A stretch of 64,000 nucleotides of DNA from CAWGGS01 sp963822095 (GCA_963822095.1 CAWGGS010000001.1:62001-126000); one strand, 5' to 3'. Numbered from the stretch's first letter, positions 47,740 to 56,720 are shown. Notes: generated by a model from the sequence alone, not told the origin. A program made the numbers and translations.

Positions 47740-48518
47740 ACCAGGACCTCCATTTCCACATGGGTCGTGTGGCTTACCTTGCCGTCCCGGCAGTGCCGGG
47801 AGACTATTTTTTTGATGATGTCGTATTGTACCTCCATGTCGGAGCCTGCTTCGAGGTAGCTCGCGGCATTCTTACAGGCCTCCTCCAGGCTTCCCTGCCA
47901 GTCCCAACTGGTCAAGACCTGCGTCGTCCGGGGAGATATGCCCTGGTTTTCAAGAAGAGCGCAAATTGCAGCGGCCCCTGGAGGTGGCCCGAAGACCTGG
48001 TTGTGGGCGGTGAACACCTCTTCCAGGAGATCGTTTTTCCTGAGCTTTCCCCATCCGATATAGACGCATGATTTTCCGGCGCACCGCCGCATCTTAGTAA
48101 TGTCGTCTCTGGTGCGGATTGCAGGCGTCATCGAAGCCCAGACGATATCGAAAACGCCTGTAAACTCGAGGGAGTCAATATCATCTGCTTGCCAGTCCAT
48201 TCGCAATATACGGACATTTTTTATATCATGAGCCGCAATTCCCCTCCTGCAACAGTCAAGCATCTTCTCCGAGGAATCGACACCCGTGACCTGGGCCGCA
48301 CGCTGAGCGAGCGGCAGAGTGTAGGTACCTGTTCCGCAGCCGATATCGAGGATCTTGGCCCTATAGACCTGGACACCTTCCGCCTCGGCTATGGCGATAA
48401 TCCTGCGGGTGTCGTCCAGCGTTTTGGGGTCGAAAGGGAGCGGATACCGTTCGGCCATACTGTCCCAGAAGGCTTTTTGACGATTACGTTTATGTGCACA
48501 TTCTGCCAAGACGATCAT
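47724..48518 (-). CDS. Class I SAM-dependent methyltransferase in the metal-uptake operon
   Basis: Motif I ILDIGCGTGTYTLPLAQRA lies near residue 58, with VTGVDSSEKML and FDIVWASMTPAI following. At 264 residues it is a plain class I methyltransferase. It overlaps the binding-protein gene and is three bases from the FmdE-like gene. The location suggests modification of a metal ligand or metallophore, but no substrate can be read from the sequence. Confidence 0.8.
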   Translation of the reverse strand: MIVLAECAHKRNRQKAFWDSMAERYPLPFDPKTLDDTRRIIAIAEAEGVQVYRAKILDIGCGTGTYTLPLAQRAAQVTGVDSSEKMLDCCRRGIAAHDIKNVRILRMDWQADDIDSLEFTGVFDIVWASMTPAIRTRDDITKMRRCAGKSCVYIGWGKLRKNDLLEEVFTAHNQVFGPPPGAAAICALLENQGISPRTTQVLTSWDWQGSLEEACKNAASYLEAGSDMEVQYDIIKKIVSRHCRDGKVSHTTHVEMEVLVWHEN

Positions 48519-48521
48519 ACT

Positions 48522-49067
48522 CTACCATCCTCTGTTATAGTCGGGAAAGCAGTCGAGACAGACCTTTTTACCGTCGTGCAGTCGGATCTTATGTTCCGGT
48601 ACCGCCTCGCCGCAGAGTTCACAGGTTTCGCTTGCAAAGAGCCTGGCTGCCGAAGGTGGGGAATAGGAAGGGGTACTGAAGGCAAAGAGTTCCTCCGCTG
48701 GTCTGGTGAGGATATCCTGTTGCATTTTGGCTCTGTCTACCTCCTCCTCACCGCGACGCATGGATTTTTTAAAGAGGATCCGTATACTGTTGCCCTTCTT
48801 GCGGTCGAAGAAGCTGAAGGCCATCTTGCCGGTACCGCGATAGATCAGGTTGCCCTTGCCGATGCTGCATCCGGTGAGGACCTGCACGGCGTCGACACCG
48901 CAGGCGTCGTTTTCTGTTACACAGACGATCTCCTCATCGGCGGAGAAGGTGATGTCCAGCCTCTTTTTTGCAGCTATGGCGGCCCGGTAACCGATGGCCA
49001 GTCCTGGGCAGGAATGGCCGTGAAAGGTTATGCAGTTCTGCCAGGTTGTTTCATCAAACATCTTCAT
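48522..49067 (-). CDS. FmdE-like protein with C-terminal zinc ribbon
   Basis: The FmdE domain has ITFHGHSCPGLAIGYRAA at residue 13, ENDACGVDAVQVLTGCSIGKGN near residue 51, and a C-terminal ribbon with CELCGEAVPEHKIRLHDGKK then VCLDC. FmdE was named from formylmethanofuran dehydrogenase operons, but many bacteria without that enzyme encode homologues next to metal transporters. The HGHxCPG cysteine and histidines could bind a metal. Length is 181. It is the gene after the TonB receptor, across a 178-bp gap. Confidence 0.82.
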   Translation of the reverse strand: MKMFDETTWQNCITFHGHSCPGLAIGYRAAIAAKKRLDITFSADEEIVCVTENDACGVDAVQVLTGCSIGKGNLIYRGTGKMAFSFFDRKKGNSIRILFKKSMRRGEEEVDRAKMQQDILTRPAEELFAFSTPSYSPPSAARLFASETCELCGEAVPEHKIRLHDGKKVCLDCFPDYNRGW

Positions 49068-49245
49068 GCTCCTTGGTTCAAAATTAACATTTCCTAAAAA
49101 ACCTTTGAATTGAAGATGGCTAGGTAAAAAGCTTCATATACGAGGCACGTGAATTTTTTATCGTTTCAGCGTACAAGAGGTACGTCGTGACGATTAAAAA
49201 TGAGCAGCAACGAAGCAGATAAAAAATTTTACGACGCCACCATGG

Positions 49246-51375
49246 TTAAAAATTCCATTTAAAGGAGGTCCCCACCATGATTCCGGGGAGCGGGTAGCCG
49301 TATACCTCTTCATAGCTTACATTAAAAAGATTCTGGACGAAGAGATTCCATTCGCCATGATCAGCTATCGGTATTTTCAGGTTCAGATCGCAGGTCAGGC
49401 TGGAGTTGACGGTGACGAGTTTCTTGCTCGTTGTCCCTGTGCTGTCCGTATAGGCATAGATGCCGCTCCGATCCCCGCTGTAATGAAAATCCACATTCAA
49501 AAGTGATCGATATGGCAATTTGAATTCCGCACTGAGAGTGGCTTTCCATTCAGGCAGAAAATCGAGCTCGTCGGTTAGATGGGTGGTATCGAAGATATCG
49601 CCGTCCTTTTCACTCTTCTGGTAGGAAAGTGATGCTCGACCTGACATCCAGGAAGTCAGTGCCAGGCGTTGCTCTATAGACGCCCCGTAAAATGTTGCGT
49701 CGTCGATATTATAGACGCCGCGCCAGTCGGAATCGTGGCGGAAAACAATGAATTCATCGATTTTGTAATAGTAGGTGGAAATACGGCTCAGTGCAGTTGG
49801 AGAGTATTGGTGCTGATAGATTAATTCGGCAGCATTGTTTCTCTCCGGTTTCAGCTCAGGCTCTCCTCGAGTCATGCCGTTGGCCCACCACCACATCTCC
49901 GGAAGTCCCGGTGTCCGCACCGACTGGTATAGAGAGACGGTTATCTTGTCATTATCGGTGAGAGCATAGGTGGCGGTCAGCTTTGGGGCCAGTGTATTGT
50001 CGCTGAGTTCAGACAGCTGAGCGCCGTTTATGGGTTTGAGTTTGTAGGTGTCGTAGCGAAGACCCGGGGTGAGAATGAATTTGTCCGATATCTTCCAGGT
50101 ATCCTGGATATAATACCCGATCATCTCCGCCTCCTGGCTTGGATTTGAGCTGTAATCGGGCCTGCCGTTGTAGACGACATCGATATAATTGACGGTGATA
50201 TCGCCGTAGGAGAGGACCTTATACTGGATGCCGCCGATCAGCTCATGCTCGCCGATGGGCACGGTTGCCTTCAGGGTGCCGCCGTAGGACCGGTCGGAGG
50301 CTACCGACTGGTTGAGGACCAGGGTTCCGGAGTCGTAACCGGAGACCAGACCAGCCTTGGCGTAGTTCTTTTCGTCTCTGTCCTCGATGTTCTTGTAAAG
50401 TTTGAACTCCACCATCGCATCGCCGATGGGTTGGTCGTAGCCAAAGTCCAAATAGTATTTGGTCTTATCCGAGGTGGCGCCCGGGGCGGAGAAAAAGGCC
50501 CTGCCGAAAGGAGGCGCCAGGTTTTCTCCAAAGGAGAGGGGATAGTCGGAGTTGATCTTCTGGTAAAAATCCGGGCTGTCAGGATCCGTCGATTTCCGGT
50601 TGTTGACGATGAAGCCCCGGATGTCCTCGGAGAATTGCATGCCAAGTGTCATCATGCCTTTGAGCGGCATGTCGATGTTGGTTGATATGTTGAAATTTTT
50701 CGCTTCGAAGTCGTTGTTCCAGAGGAAAGCATCAGCCTTCTGGTAGCTGGCTCCCAGTGAATAGCCTAGAACGCCGATTTTATAGGAATGGGTGAATCTG
50801 TAATTCTGGGCCAGGTCCAGACCATCGGCGGAAGAGATGTTGCCGTAAATGGATGTTTCAGGTGTTGTGGTCGGGGTTTTGGTTATGACGTTGATGACGC
50901 CGCCGATGTTGTTGTTGCCGTATAATGCGGAGCTTCCTCCCCTGATTATTTCGATCTTCTCAATATTATCCAGAGGGATGGTCGCCCAATCGATGTAATA
51001 ACCACCGACGACACCGGCGGCGTTGACTGACCGTCCGTTGATGTCCAGCTCGATCCTATTTGTGGAAAGCCCGCGGATGGAGACGATATCCTTGGTGTCG
51101 CCAATACCTGCCCGACGGCTGATGGTGATGTCGGGCTCATCCTTTATGGCATCCGGTATCATTGTATTCTTACCCTTCTCAATGGTTTTTTCACCGACGA
51201 CGGTGGTGGCATTGGAGATTGCGGAATCACTGACGACGATTGATTCCAGGGTCATATGTCCAAGTGTCGTATCCGTCACATCCTGTCCTGCAAGCAGAGG
51301 CGGACAACAGATGGCGGCTGTCGCTGCTCCCAGAATCACGGCCTGAACTGTTTTGCCTCTTTTTCGTATTCGCAT
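49246..51375 (-). CDS. TonB-dependent outer-membrane receptor
   Basis: A 709-residue receptor. The start MRIRKRGKTVQAVILG has GAGGGG upstream and begins a signal peptide ending near LLAG. A TonB-box-like segment (ESIVVSD) precedes the plug (IVSIRGLSTNRIELDING, EIIRGGSSALYGNNNIGGVINVIT). The barrel ends in the required aromatic residue (GTSFKWNF). Promoter and operators at 51427-51511 give tight putative metal control. The likely substrate is a metal-chelate complex, with nickel the leading guess from the operators. Confidence 0.9.
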   Translation of the reverse strand: MRIRKRGKTVQAVILGAATAAICCPPLLAGQDVTDTTLGHMTLESIVVSDSAISNATTVVGEKTIEKGKNTMIPDAIKDEPDITISRRAGIGDTKDIVSIRGLSTNRIELDINGRSVNAAGVVGGYYIDWATIPLDNIEKIEIIRGGSSALYGNNNIGGVINVITKTPTTTPETSIYGNISSADGLDLAQNYRFTHSYKIGVLGYSLGASYQKADAFLWNNDFEAKNFNISTNIDMPLKGMMTLGMQFSEDIRGFIVNNRKSTDPDSPDFYQKINSDYPLSFGENLAPPFGRAFFSAPGATSDKTKYYLDFGYDQPIGDAMVEFKLYKNIEDRDEKNYAKAGLVSGYDSGTLVLNQSVASDRSYGGTLKATVPIGEHELIGGIQYKVLSYGDITVNYIDVVYNGRPDYSSNPSQEAEMIGYYIQDTWKISDKFILTPGLRYDTYKLKPINGAQLSELSDNTLAPKLTATYALTDNDKITVSLYQSVRTPGLPEMWWWANGMTRGEPELKPERNNAAELIYQHQYSPTALSRISTYYYKIDEFIVFRHDSDWRGVYNIDDATFYGASIEQRLALTSWMSGRASLSYQKSEKDGDIFDTTHLTDELDFLPEWKATLSAEFKLPYRSLLNVDFHYSGDRSGIYAYTDSTGTTSKKLVTVNSSLTCDLNLKIPIADHGEWNLFVQNLFNVSYEEVYGYPLPGIMVGTSFKWNF

Positions 51376-51426
51376 TTCTTCCCCTCTATCATTCTCTATT
51401 ATTATCGCATCAACAATGTGAGCCAA

Positions 51427-51511
51427 TAATACAAAAAATTAAATAGTGTTATTATAGCAGGAAACGAGCGGTTTGCAAGCTGTTTGTGACACGAAAATAG
51501 AAAATGTATTA
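51427..51511 (-). promoter_or_regulatory. Receptor promoter with two NikR-like operators
   Basis: On the minus strand, TTGCAA (51473-51478), 16 bp, TATAAT (51451-51456). Palindrome TGACAC-N13-GTATTA (51487-51511) lies upstream of the -35. TAATAC-N13-GTGTTA (51427-51451) abuts the -10 and the start. Operator starts are 60 bp apart. Each fits TRWYA-N15-TRWYA, reported for Helicobacter NikR. Confidence 0.75.
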
Positions 51512-51643
51512 TTCGTGGGGTGTTTCTCGTAGTTGCTTGGTATTATTCTTGGCCCGCCGTTCATGAAAACCACTGAAAGACGCGGGATAGCGGGCCATAT
51601 CGATTCGTGAACAGCAGACTAAGCTCTCACGGAACGATGCCTT

Positions 51644-52372
51644 TCAGGTCAGTTTGAAGACGAGGGTAAGCTCCACCGATGTGGCCTTGCTGAGAATACC
51701 TTCAGGTGGCGGCGGCATGGGAGATGCCTGTTGCACTGCATTGACAGCTGCTTCATCAAGGCAGTCTTGCCCAGAACTTTTGCTCACACGTACTGCCGAG
51801 ACCTGTCCGTCCGGACTTAGAAGGAACCGAACCAGGACTTCACCTTCGAGACGATGGGATCTGGCCCAGAGAGGGTAGCGTTTTTGACGCTCTATTCGGA
51901 GACGGATAATCCCCAGATAGCTACGAAGCTTTGACCTATTGTGAAAGGAGGTCGCTTTTTCCCGGAAACCGGCATTCGCCTGTGGCCTGTTTCGGGTCTC
52001 GGTCTGAACAGGGGATGGTTTCACTGGTGAGGCAACAGCCTGTCGGGGTGGTTCTTCCACATGGGGGACCGGTGCTCTTTCGGGTTTGATTGCCCTCGGC
52101 TTCGGTATGATTTTTTTGGGATGGAGGGGAGCAATCTTCGGCTGAGATTTGGGGACAGGTTGCGGTTGTGCCACAGGTTGAGGAGTAGGTACCACTATCT
52201 TGTAAACAGGGGGTGCTTGGTGTAGAGGAGCGGCAACCTGTTCAAGCACCGAAAAATTAAGACGTATGGTTTTAGGCGGTGTCCTGATCATACCTGCTAC
52301 CAGAATGAAAAGACCCGCGATGCAGGCATGCAGAAAAAACGATTCCGCCAAAGCCCGTTCACTCTGTTTCAT
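51644..52372 (-). CDS. tonB: TonB energy-transducing protein
   Basis: One N-terminal membrane segment (about residues 12-28) is followed by a Pro/Lys-rich periplasmic spacer (PKSQPKIAPLHPKKIIPKP) and the C-terminal TonB domain with YPLWARSHRLEGEVLVRFLLSPDGQ. Length is 242. It overlaps exbD by four bases. It energises the receptor encoded just downstream. Confidence 0.92.
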   Translation of the reverse strand: MKQSERALAESFFLHACIAGLFILVAGMIRTPPKTIRLNFSVLEQVAAPLHQAPPVYKIVVPTPQPVAQPQPVPKSQPKIAPLHPKKIIPKPRAIKPERAPVPHVEEPPRQAVASPVKPSPVQTETRNRPQANAGFREKATSFHNRSKLRSYLGIIRLRIERQKRYPLWARSHRLEGEVLVRFLLSPDGQVSAVRVSKSSGQDCLDEAAVNAVQQASPMPPPPEGILSKATSVELTLVFKLT

Positions 52373-52746
52373 TGTATTAGCTCCGTTTGCAGACTCATCT
52401 TGGTGAACCCAAGTTCTCTCGCCATATCCAGCACATTAACAAATGGCTGCAGGGCCACAGCCTTATCGGCCCGAATCAGAAGTGGCGTCCGCCGGTCTTC
52501 AAGGGCAAGGGCTGTACGAAGACCCTCAGTGCTCGTCTCATAATCCCGATAGAATATCTTGCCATCCCGGTCGATGGTAACCGTAAGCCCACGGCCACCC
52601 ATCGTGTTGTTCTGAGCTTTTGGAAGATGCACCGGAATAGTGCCGTTTGCTATAAATGTAGCTGTGGTCAGAACAATTGTGAGCAGGACCAGCATAATAT
52701 CGATGAATGGGATCACGTTAATTCCGTCAAATTCTCTCTCATCCAT
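52369..52746 (-). CDS. exbD: ExbD/TolR-family proton-channel subunit
   Basis: The single N-terminal membrane helix contains the essential Asp in NVIPFIDIMLVLLTIVL (D17 region), and the periplasmic domain follows (LLIRADKAVALQPFVNVLD). Length (125) is standard. It overlaps exbB by eight bases and tonB by four. Confidence 0.93.
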   Translation of the reverse strand: MDEREFDGINVIPFIDIMLVLLTIVLTTATFIANGTIPVHLPKAQNNTMGGRGLTVTIDRDGKIFYRDYETSTEGLRTALALEDRRTPLLIRADKAVALQPFVNVLDMARELGFTKMSLQTELIQ

Positions 52747-53161
52747 TTCGCATCTCCCAGGTCAAAAGCAGTTCCTTGGCCCGCCGCAACAGCAGGTTGT
52801 AGAGGACTACGGCTGGGATTGCGACCAGCAGACCGGCAGCAGTGGCTTTCAGGGATAAGGCCAGCCCTGTCATGATCCGAGCCGAGTCCACCATTCCCTG
52901 CTGGCCCATGGTGTAGAAGATCAGCATAATACCGAGCACAGTGCCGAGCAGCCCAATATAAGGGGCGTTGCTGCCAATGGTGGCGATGATATGCAGACGG
53001 CGGGTCAATGCCAACTCCAGAAGACGTCGGTCGGTGAAATTGCCCAAATCCAGTTTTTTGAAAAAACGATACCGTTCGATGGCTACACCCACTGCGATTA
53101 TACTGAGACAGGCCAGCAGACCGATAATGCCGTATTCGATGAGAGATTTGAGAAATTCCAT
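52739..53161 (-). CDS. exbB: ExbB/TolQ-family proton-channel subunit (short form)
   Basis: Three membrane helices with the MotA/TolQ/ExbB signature NAPYIGLLGTVLGIMLIF and LSLKATAAGLLVAIPAVVLYN. At 140 residues it is a short ExbB, lacking the long cytoplasmic tail. It is the first gene of exbB-exbD-tonB behind the promoter at 53194-53278. Confidence 0.92.
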   Translation of the reverse strand: MEFLKSLIEYGIIGLLACLSIIAVGVAIERYRFFKKLDLGNFTDRRLLELALTRRLHIIATIGSNAPYIGLLGTVLGIMLIFYTMGQQGMVDSARIMTGLALSLKATAAGLLVAIPAVVLYNLLLRRAKELLLTWEMRNG

Positions 53162-53193
53162 TTTTCCTCGTAATGTGCATGTACTCGTTCGAG

Positions 53194-53278
53194 TAACACG
53201 AATTAAAATTAAGTGTCACTATAGCAGGGCCTAAAACTTTTTCAAGCGCTTTGTAACACAATAAATAAAAAAGTATTA
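53194..53278 (-). promoter_or_regulatory. exbB promoter with two NikR-like operators
   Basis: On the minus strand, TTGAAA (53240-53245), 16 bp, TATAGT (53218-53223). TAACAC-N13-GTATTA (53254-53278) lies upstream and TAACAC-N13-GTGTCA (53194-53218) covers the -10/start. Operator starts are 60 bp apart, as at 51427. The two promoters also share flanking sequence such as CTATAGCAGG. Confidence 0.75.
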
Positions 53279-53361
53279 TGGAGTGTTGACAAATATGCGG
53301 TTGTCCGCCTTATTTTACGTCCTGTTGGGGATGGAAGAGTACAAACAGCCTTTCCTGGCAA

Positions 53362-53568
53362 TCAAGGATTGAATAGGGTTACGGATATGATCTGGGCCTC
53401 CTGACCAAGAACGTAGACCATCTCGGTCAAACTGGACATCAGGGAGACGCTGCGCTGGGGATTGTCGGGAACCAAAACAGTCTGTCCTGTTTGATCACGG
53501 TACGAAGATCTCCTTCTCGTTGAGAACGGTGAAAAAATGCCTTCCAATGTCAAGATAATATAGTGCAT
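53362..53568 (-). pseudogene. Fragment of a FecB/BtuF-like binding-protein gene
   Basis: The stretch DQTGQTVLVPDNPQRSVSLM and SSLTEMVYVLGQEAQIISVT is a clear match to the start of the mature part of class III periplasmic binding proteins. The frame then stops. The preceding residues are not a signal peptide. It is a remnant beside the TonB locus, and probably a relic of a second ABC importer. Confidence 0.65.
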
Positions 53569-53624
53569 TTGTTTGTGTGAAGAAATCTTTTTAACATACC
53601 GCTTTGAGCGGTTCCTAAATTAAA

Positions 53625-53715
53625 CTGATTACCACTAATATTCACCGACTGATCCAGGGATTGAACTGTTCTCACACCTGTCCATTTCGATAGGCTGAGT
53701 TTCAGTGGTAATCAG
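53625..53715 (+). repeat. Short (deletion) copy of the palindromic MITE
   Basis: A CTGATTACCACTAATATTCA left end and a CGATAGGCTGAGTTTCAGTG...GTAATCAG right end are both present, but the central hairpin of the 170-bp copies is missing, leaving 91 bp. Confidence 0.8.
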
Positions 53716-53803
53716 ATAAATTAAAGCCACCCGATTTTGCCGGTGAATATTAACGTAAACAGACCTTTCATCTGCGGGGGCATATGCTCTTTTACAAATT
53801 AAC

Positions 53804-53972
53804 TTATGACTGATAGGTGTTAGTTTGAATAAATTGAGCAACTTCTGTGATTAGATCGATAAACATGGTCTCAATTGTCTTGAGATCCAGCCGGGTTTCA
53901 TGTAATTCTTTTAATGAGCATATGTCTGGATCATGGATGCCTCTTTAAGGCGGTCTGCTCCTCTTTGGACAT
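53804..53972 (-). pseudogene. Small frameshifted ORF of unknown function
   Basis: MSKEEQTALKRHP meets a stop, and the next frame continues HDPDICSLKELHETRLDLKT and ETMFIDLITEVAQFIQTNT. The joined product would be about 56 residues with coding-like composition. I do not recognise the family. A single-base change near 53935 accounts for the break. The rest of 53569-53999, apart from the MITE copy, holds nothing recognisable. Confidence 0.35.
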
Positions 53973-53999
53973 AACACTAATTTTATTTTTTGGAGTTCA

Positions 54000-54422
54000 A
54001 TGGAAATCGTCAATATTTTGTATGCCTTTTTTATCCTGTTGTTGCTTGTCTTCTGCTGGTTCGGCCTTCATTATCTGACCAATAAACCGCTTGATAACCC
54101 AGATGGCCACGCCAGAGTCACAGGTAACTGCGGCGATACCATGGAAATTGCCCTTCAGTTCAAAGAAGGCAAGGTGTGTGATAGCTCGGCTTGGACCAAC
54201 GGCTGTTCAATCAGTAAAACTTGCGTTGAGGCGGCGGCCATGCTTGCCCGTAATCGGGATATCAGCCAATTGCAGAAGATCAATATGATAACGATTATGG
54301 AACAGGTTGGCCAATTACCAGAAACTCACCTCCATTGTGCACAGTTGGCCGAAACCACTTTACAACGAGCGACGAAAAATTATCATTTGAAACGAAGGAC
54401 GGATTGTTGCCACGGGCACTAA
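54000..54422 (+). CDS. Membrane-anchored IscU/NifU-N-like scaffold protein
   Basis: An N-terminal hydrophobic helix (residues 5-22, ILYAFFILLLLVFCWFGL) precedes an IscU-like domain with the three scaffold cysteines in GNCGDTM, NGCSISKTC and HLHCAQL. IscU family members are normally soluble, so the anchor is unusual. Length is 140. A second homologue, without an anchor, is at 60788. Neighbouring genes include the [2Fe-2S] ASKHA protein, suggesting membrane-side cluster delivery, though this is only inference. Confidence 0.72.
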   Translation: MEIVNILYAFFILLLLVFCWFGLHYLTNKPLDNPDGHARVTGNCGDTMEIALQFKEGKVCDSSAWTNGCSISKTCVEAAAMLARNRDISQLQKINMITIMEQVGQLPETHLHCAQLAETTLQRATKNYHLKRRTDCCHGH

Positions 54423-54616
54423 CCCGGTTCATGAGGGCTAATCCGTGTGAATACGACCCTTACAGCATGAATAACCAGTGTCCATAGAGCGCAATAATGA
54501 CAACCTCTTTGGGAGAACTTTTAGAGTGCGTATGTATTTTCCAAGTCTCCTCGGCCAGCAGGTCACCTCAATTCGTGACATTCACGGGTTGTTTTTAAAA
54601 AAAGGAACATTGAATC

Positions 54617-56698
54617 ATGGGAATGTGTATCAATCATCCGAGTCGTGAGACACCATACATCTGTATGAAACACCAGGTTTACCTGTGTGAAGAGTGTCTC
54701 AAATGCCGGGATCCGAAGATTTACTGTAAATATAGATCTTCCTGTCCGATCTGGTTTATGAGCAAACATCAGGAGAGATGGGAGGAGGAAGCCAGGGAAG
54801 AGGACGCTGTGGTCTCCTGCAAGGTCACCTTTTTGCCGGACGGACAAACAGTGTCTGTGCCCCAAAACAGTACACTTTTGGCAGCCGCTCAGGCCGCAGA
54901 TGTCCATCTCAACGCTTCGTGCAACGGCAAAGGTTCCTGTGGAAAATGCAGACTCGTGGCTGTTTCCGGCGATGTGAAGGCGCTGCCTACTCCGATGTTG
55001 ACAGAAGGAGAAAAAGAAAAAGGCTATCTGCTCGCCTGCCAGAGTAATGTCACGGGTGATGCAACCGTACAGATTCCCCAAGAGGACATCGAGCGAAAGT
55101 TGAAGATTGCAGGAATGGGCCGGGAAATTACCGAAAGACTCAAAGGATTGGTGGCGGAAATCGATCCGATGCTCAAGCAAATCCACTTGAGCCTGGATCC
55201 TCCGACCTTTGAAGATTCGGTAAGCGACCTGGACAGGCTGAACCGGGGACTGAAAAAAGAGGGATGCGATGTCGCCAAGTTGAATGTCGGTATTAAGGTC
55301 ATGCGTCAGTTGTCCGATGTTGTTCGCCGGGATAACTGGAATATCACGGTTTCGGTAATTCGTCGTAAATGTGCCAATGAGATTCTCGAGGTCCGTCCCG
55401 GAAACGGGCAGCGGCAATCGCTGGGCTTGGCAATCGACGTGGGAACGACAACCATCGTTGTCTATCTGGTCGATATGACGGATGGATCAGTATTGGCTGC
55501 CGCTGCCGGTCATAATCGCCAGGCGGACTGTGGGGACGATGTCATCAATCGCATAATCTGTGCTGAAAAAGACGGTGTTAAGAAATTAAGCCAAATGGCC
55601 CTTGTCACAATCAACAGTCTTATAGGCGAGGTCCTTGGCAGTACGGGCAGTAAAAAGGAAGAAGTCCGCAACGTTGTTATCTCGGGTAATACGACGATGA
55701 TGCACCTGTTGCTGCAGATTGAACCCCGTAATATCAGGAGGGACCCTTACATCCCGACGGTGTCTGATTTTCCTATTCTTAAAGCCGGCGAAATCGGCTT
55801 GAAAGCAAGTCCTGTGGCGGCTGTATTCATCATGCCCGCCCCTGCCAGCTATGTGGGCGGCGATATCGTCTCTGGTATTTTATATACGGGATTTCACCGG
55901 CAGGATCCAATGACCTTGTTTATTGATATCGGAACCAATGGCGAGATAGTCCTCGGGAATAAAGAATGGTTGATGACCGCTGCCTGCAGTGCCGGTCCGG
56001 CCTTTGAGGGCGGAGGCATTCGCTGGGGAATGCGGGCTGAGGAGGGAGCGATTGAAAAGGTGATAATCGATCCGCAAACCCTGGTGCCGGAGATATCAAC
56101 GGTTGGTGAAGAGCCACCCCGCGGGATATGTGGCTCTGGGATCATTGATTTGATTGCCGAACTCTTACATACTGGTATCGTTGACCGAAGTGGTCGTTTT
56201 GTAGAAGATCTGGTCAACGAGCGGGTCCGTATCCAGGGTGATGAACCCGCCTATGTCTTGGTGTTTGCCGACCAGACGCCCATGGATGAGGACATCATTT
56301 TCACCCAATCGGATCTGAAGAATCTCATCTACAGCAAAGGGGCGGTTTACGCCGGTTTTACAACCCTTCTGGGTGAGGCCGGCATGGACTTTTCGATGGT
56401 GGACAGGATGATCATCACCGGTGGTTTCGGCCAATACCTCAATATCGAAAAAGCGGTGACCATTGGCCTGCTTCCCGATATTGAACGGAGCAAATTTGCC
56501 TATATGGGGAATAGTTCCATAGTTGGGGCCTACATGGCCTTGCTTTCCACGCAGCACCGTCAGGAGGCGAGGGAGATTTGCAATAGCATGACATATGTTG
56601 ATTTTTCACATAATCCTAAATATATGGATGAGTTTACCTCGGCTCTTTTCCTCCCCCATACCAATTTACAGGCCTTTCCCTCCATTATTCAGGGGTAG
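54617..56698 (+). CDS. RACo-like [2Fe-2S] ASKHA protein with an N-terminal zinc domain
   Basis: Three parts are seen. Residues 1-50 form a Cys/His-rich zinc domain (MCINHP, CMKHQVYLCEECLKC, CKYRSSC). Residues 70-160 are a plant-type [2Fe-2S] ferredoxin domain (CNGKGSCGKC plus LACQS). Residues 270-690 are the DUF4445/ASKHA ATPase of corrinoid-protein reductive activators (AIDVGTTTIVVYLVD, FIDIGTNGEIVLGN). Such proteins re-reduce cob(II)alamin in methyltransfer systems (RACo, RamA). It is 693 residues. No corrinoid protein or methyltransferase is adjacent. Confidence 0.82.
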   Translation: MGMCINHPSRETPYICMKHQVYLCEECLKCRDPKIYCKYRSSCPIWFMSKHQERWEEEAREEDAVVSCKVTFLPDGQTVSVPQNSTLLAAAQAADVHLNASCNGKGSCGKCRLVAVSGDVKALPTPMLTEGEKEKGYLLACQSNVTGDATVQIPQEDIERKLKIAGMGREITERLKGLVAEIDPMLKQIHLSLDPPTFEDSVSDLDRLNRGLKKEGCDVAKLNVGIKVMRQLSDVVRRDNWNITVSVIRRKCANEILEVRPGNGQRQSLGLAIDVGTTTIVVYLVDMTDGSVLAAAAGHNRQADCGDDVINRIICAEKDGVKKLSQMALVTINSLIGEVLGSTGSKKEEVRNVVISGNTTMMHLLLQIEPRNIRRDPYIPTVSDFPILKAGEIGLKASPVAAVFIMPAPASYVGGDIVSGILYTGFHRQDPMTLFIDIGTNGEIVLGNKEWLMTAACSAGPAFEGGGIRWGMRAEEGAIEKVIIDPQTLVPEISTVGEEPPRGICGSGIIDLIAELLHTGIVDRSGRFVEDLVNERVRIQGDEPAYVLVFADQTPMDEDIIFTQSDLKNLIYSKGAVYAGFTTLLGEAGMDFSMVDRMIITGGFGQYLNIEKAVTIGLLPDIERSKFAYMGNSSIVGAYMALLSTQHRQEAREICNSMTYVDFSHNPKYMDEFTSALFLPHTNLQAFPSIIQG

Positions 56699-56720
56699 CT
56701 TGAGTGCTTTGAAGCATCGA

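Noticed and set aside
49068..49245. Hairpin-rich 178-bp gap between the receptor and the FmdE-like gene as a terminator
   Set aside because: GAATTTTTTATCG and CGATTAAAAAT are partly complementary, but the loop is irregular and there is no clear T tract in the transcribed direction; it may be an intergenic repeat.
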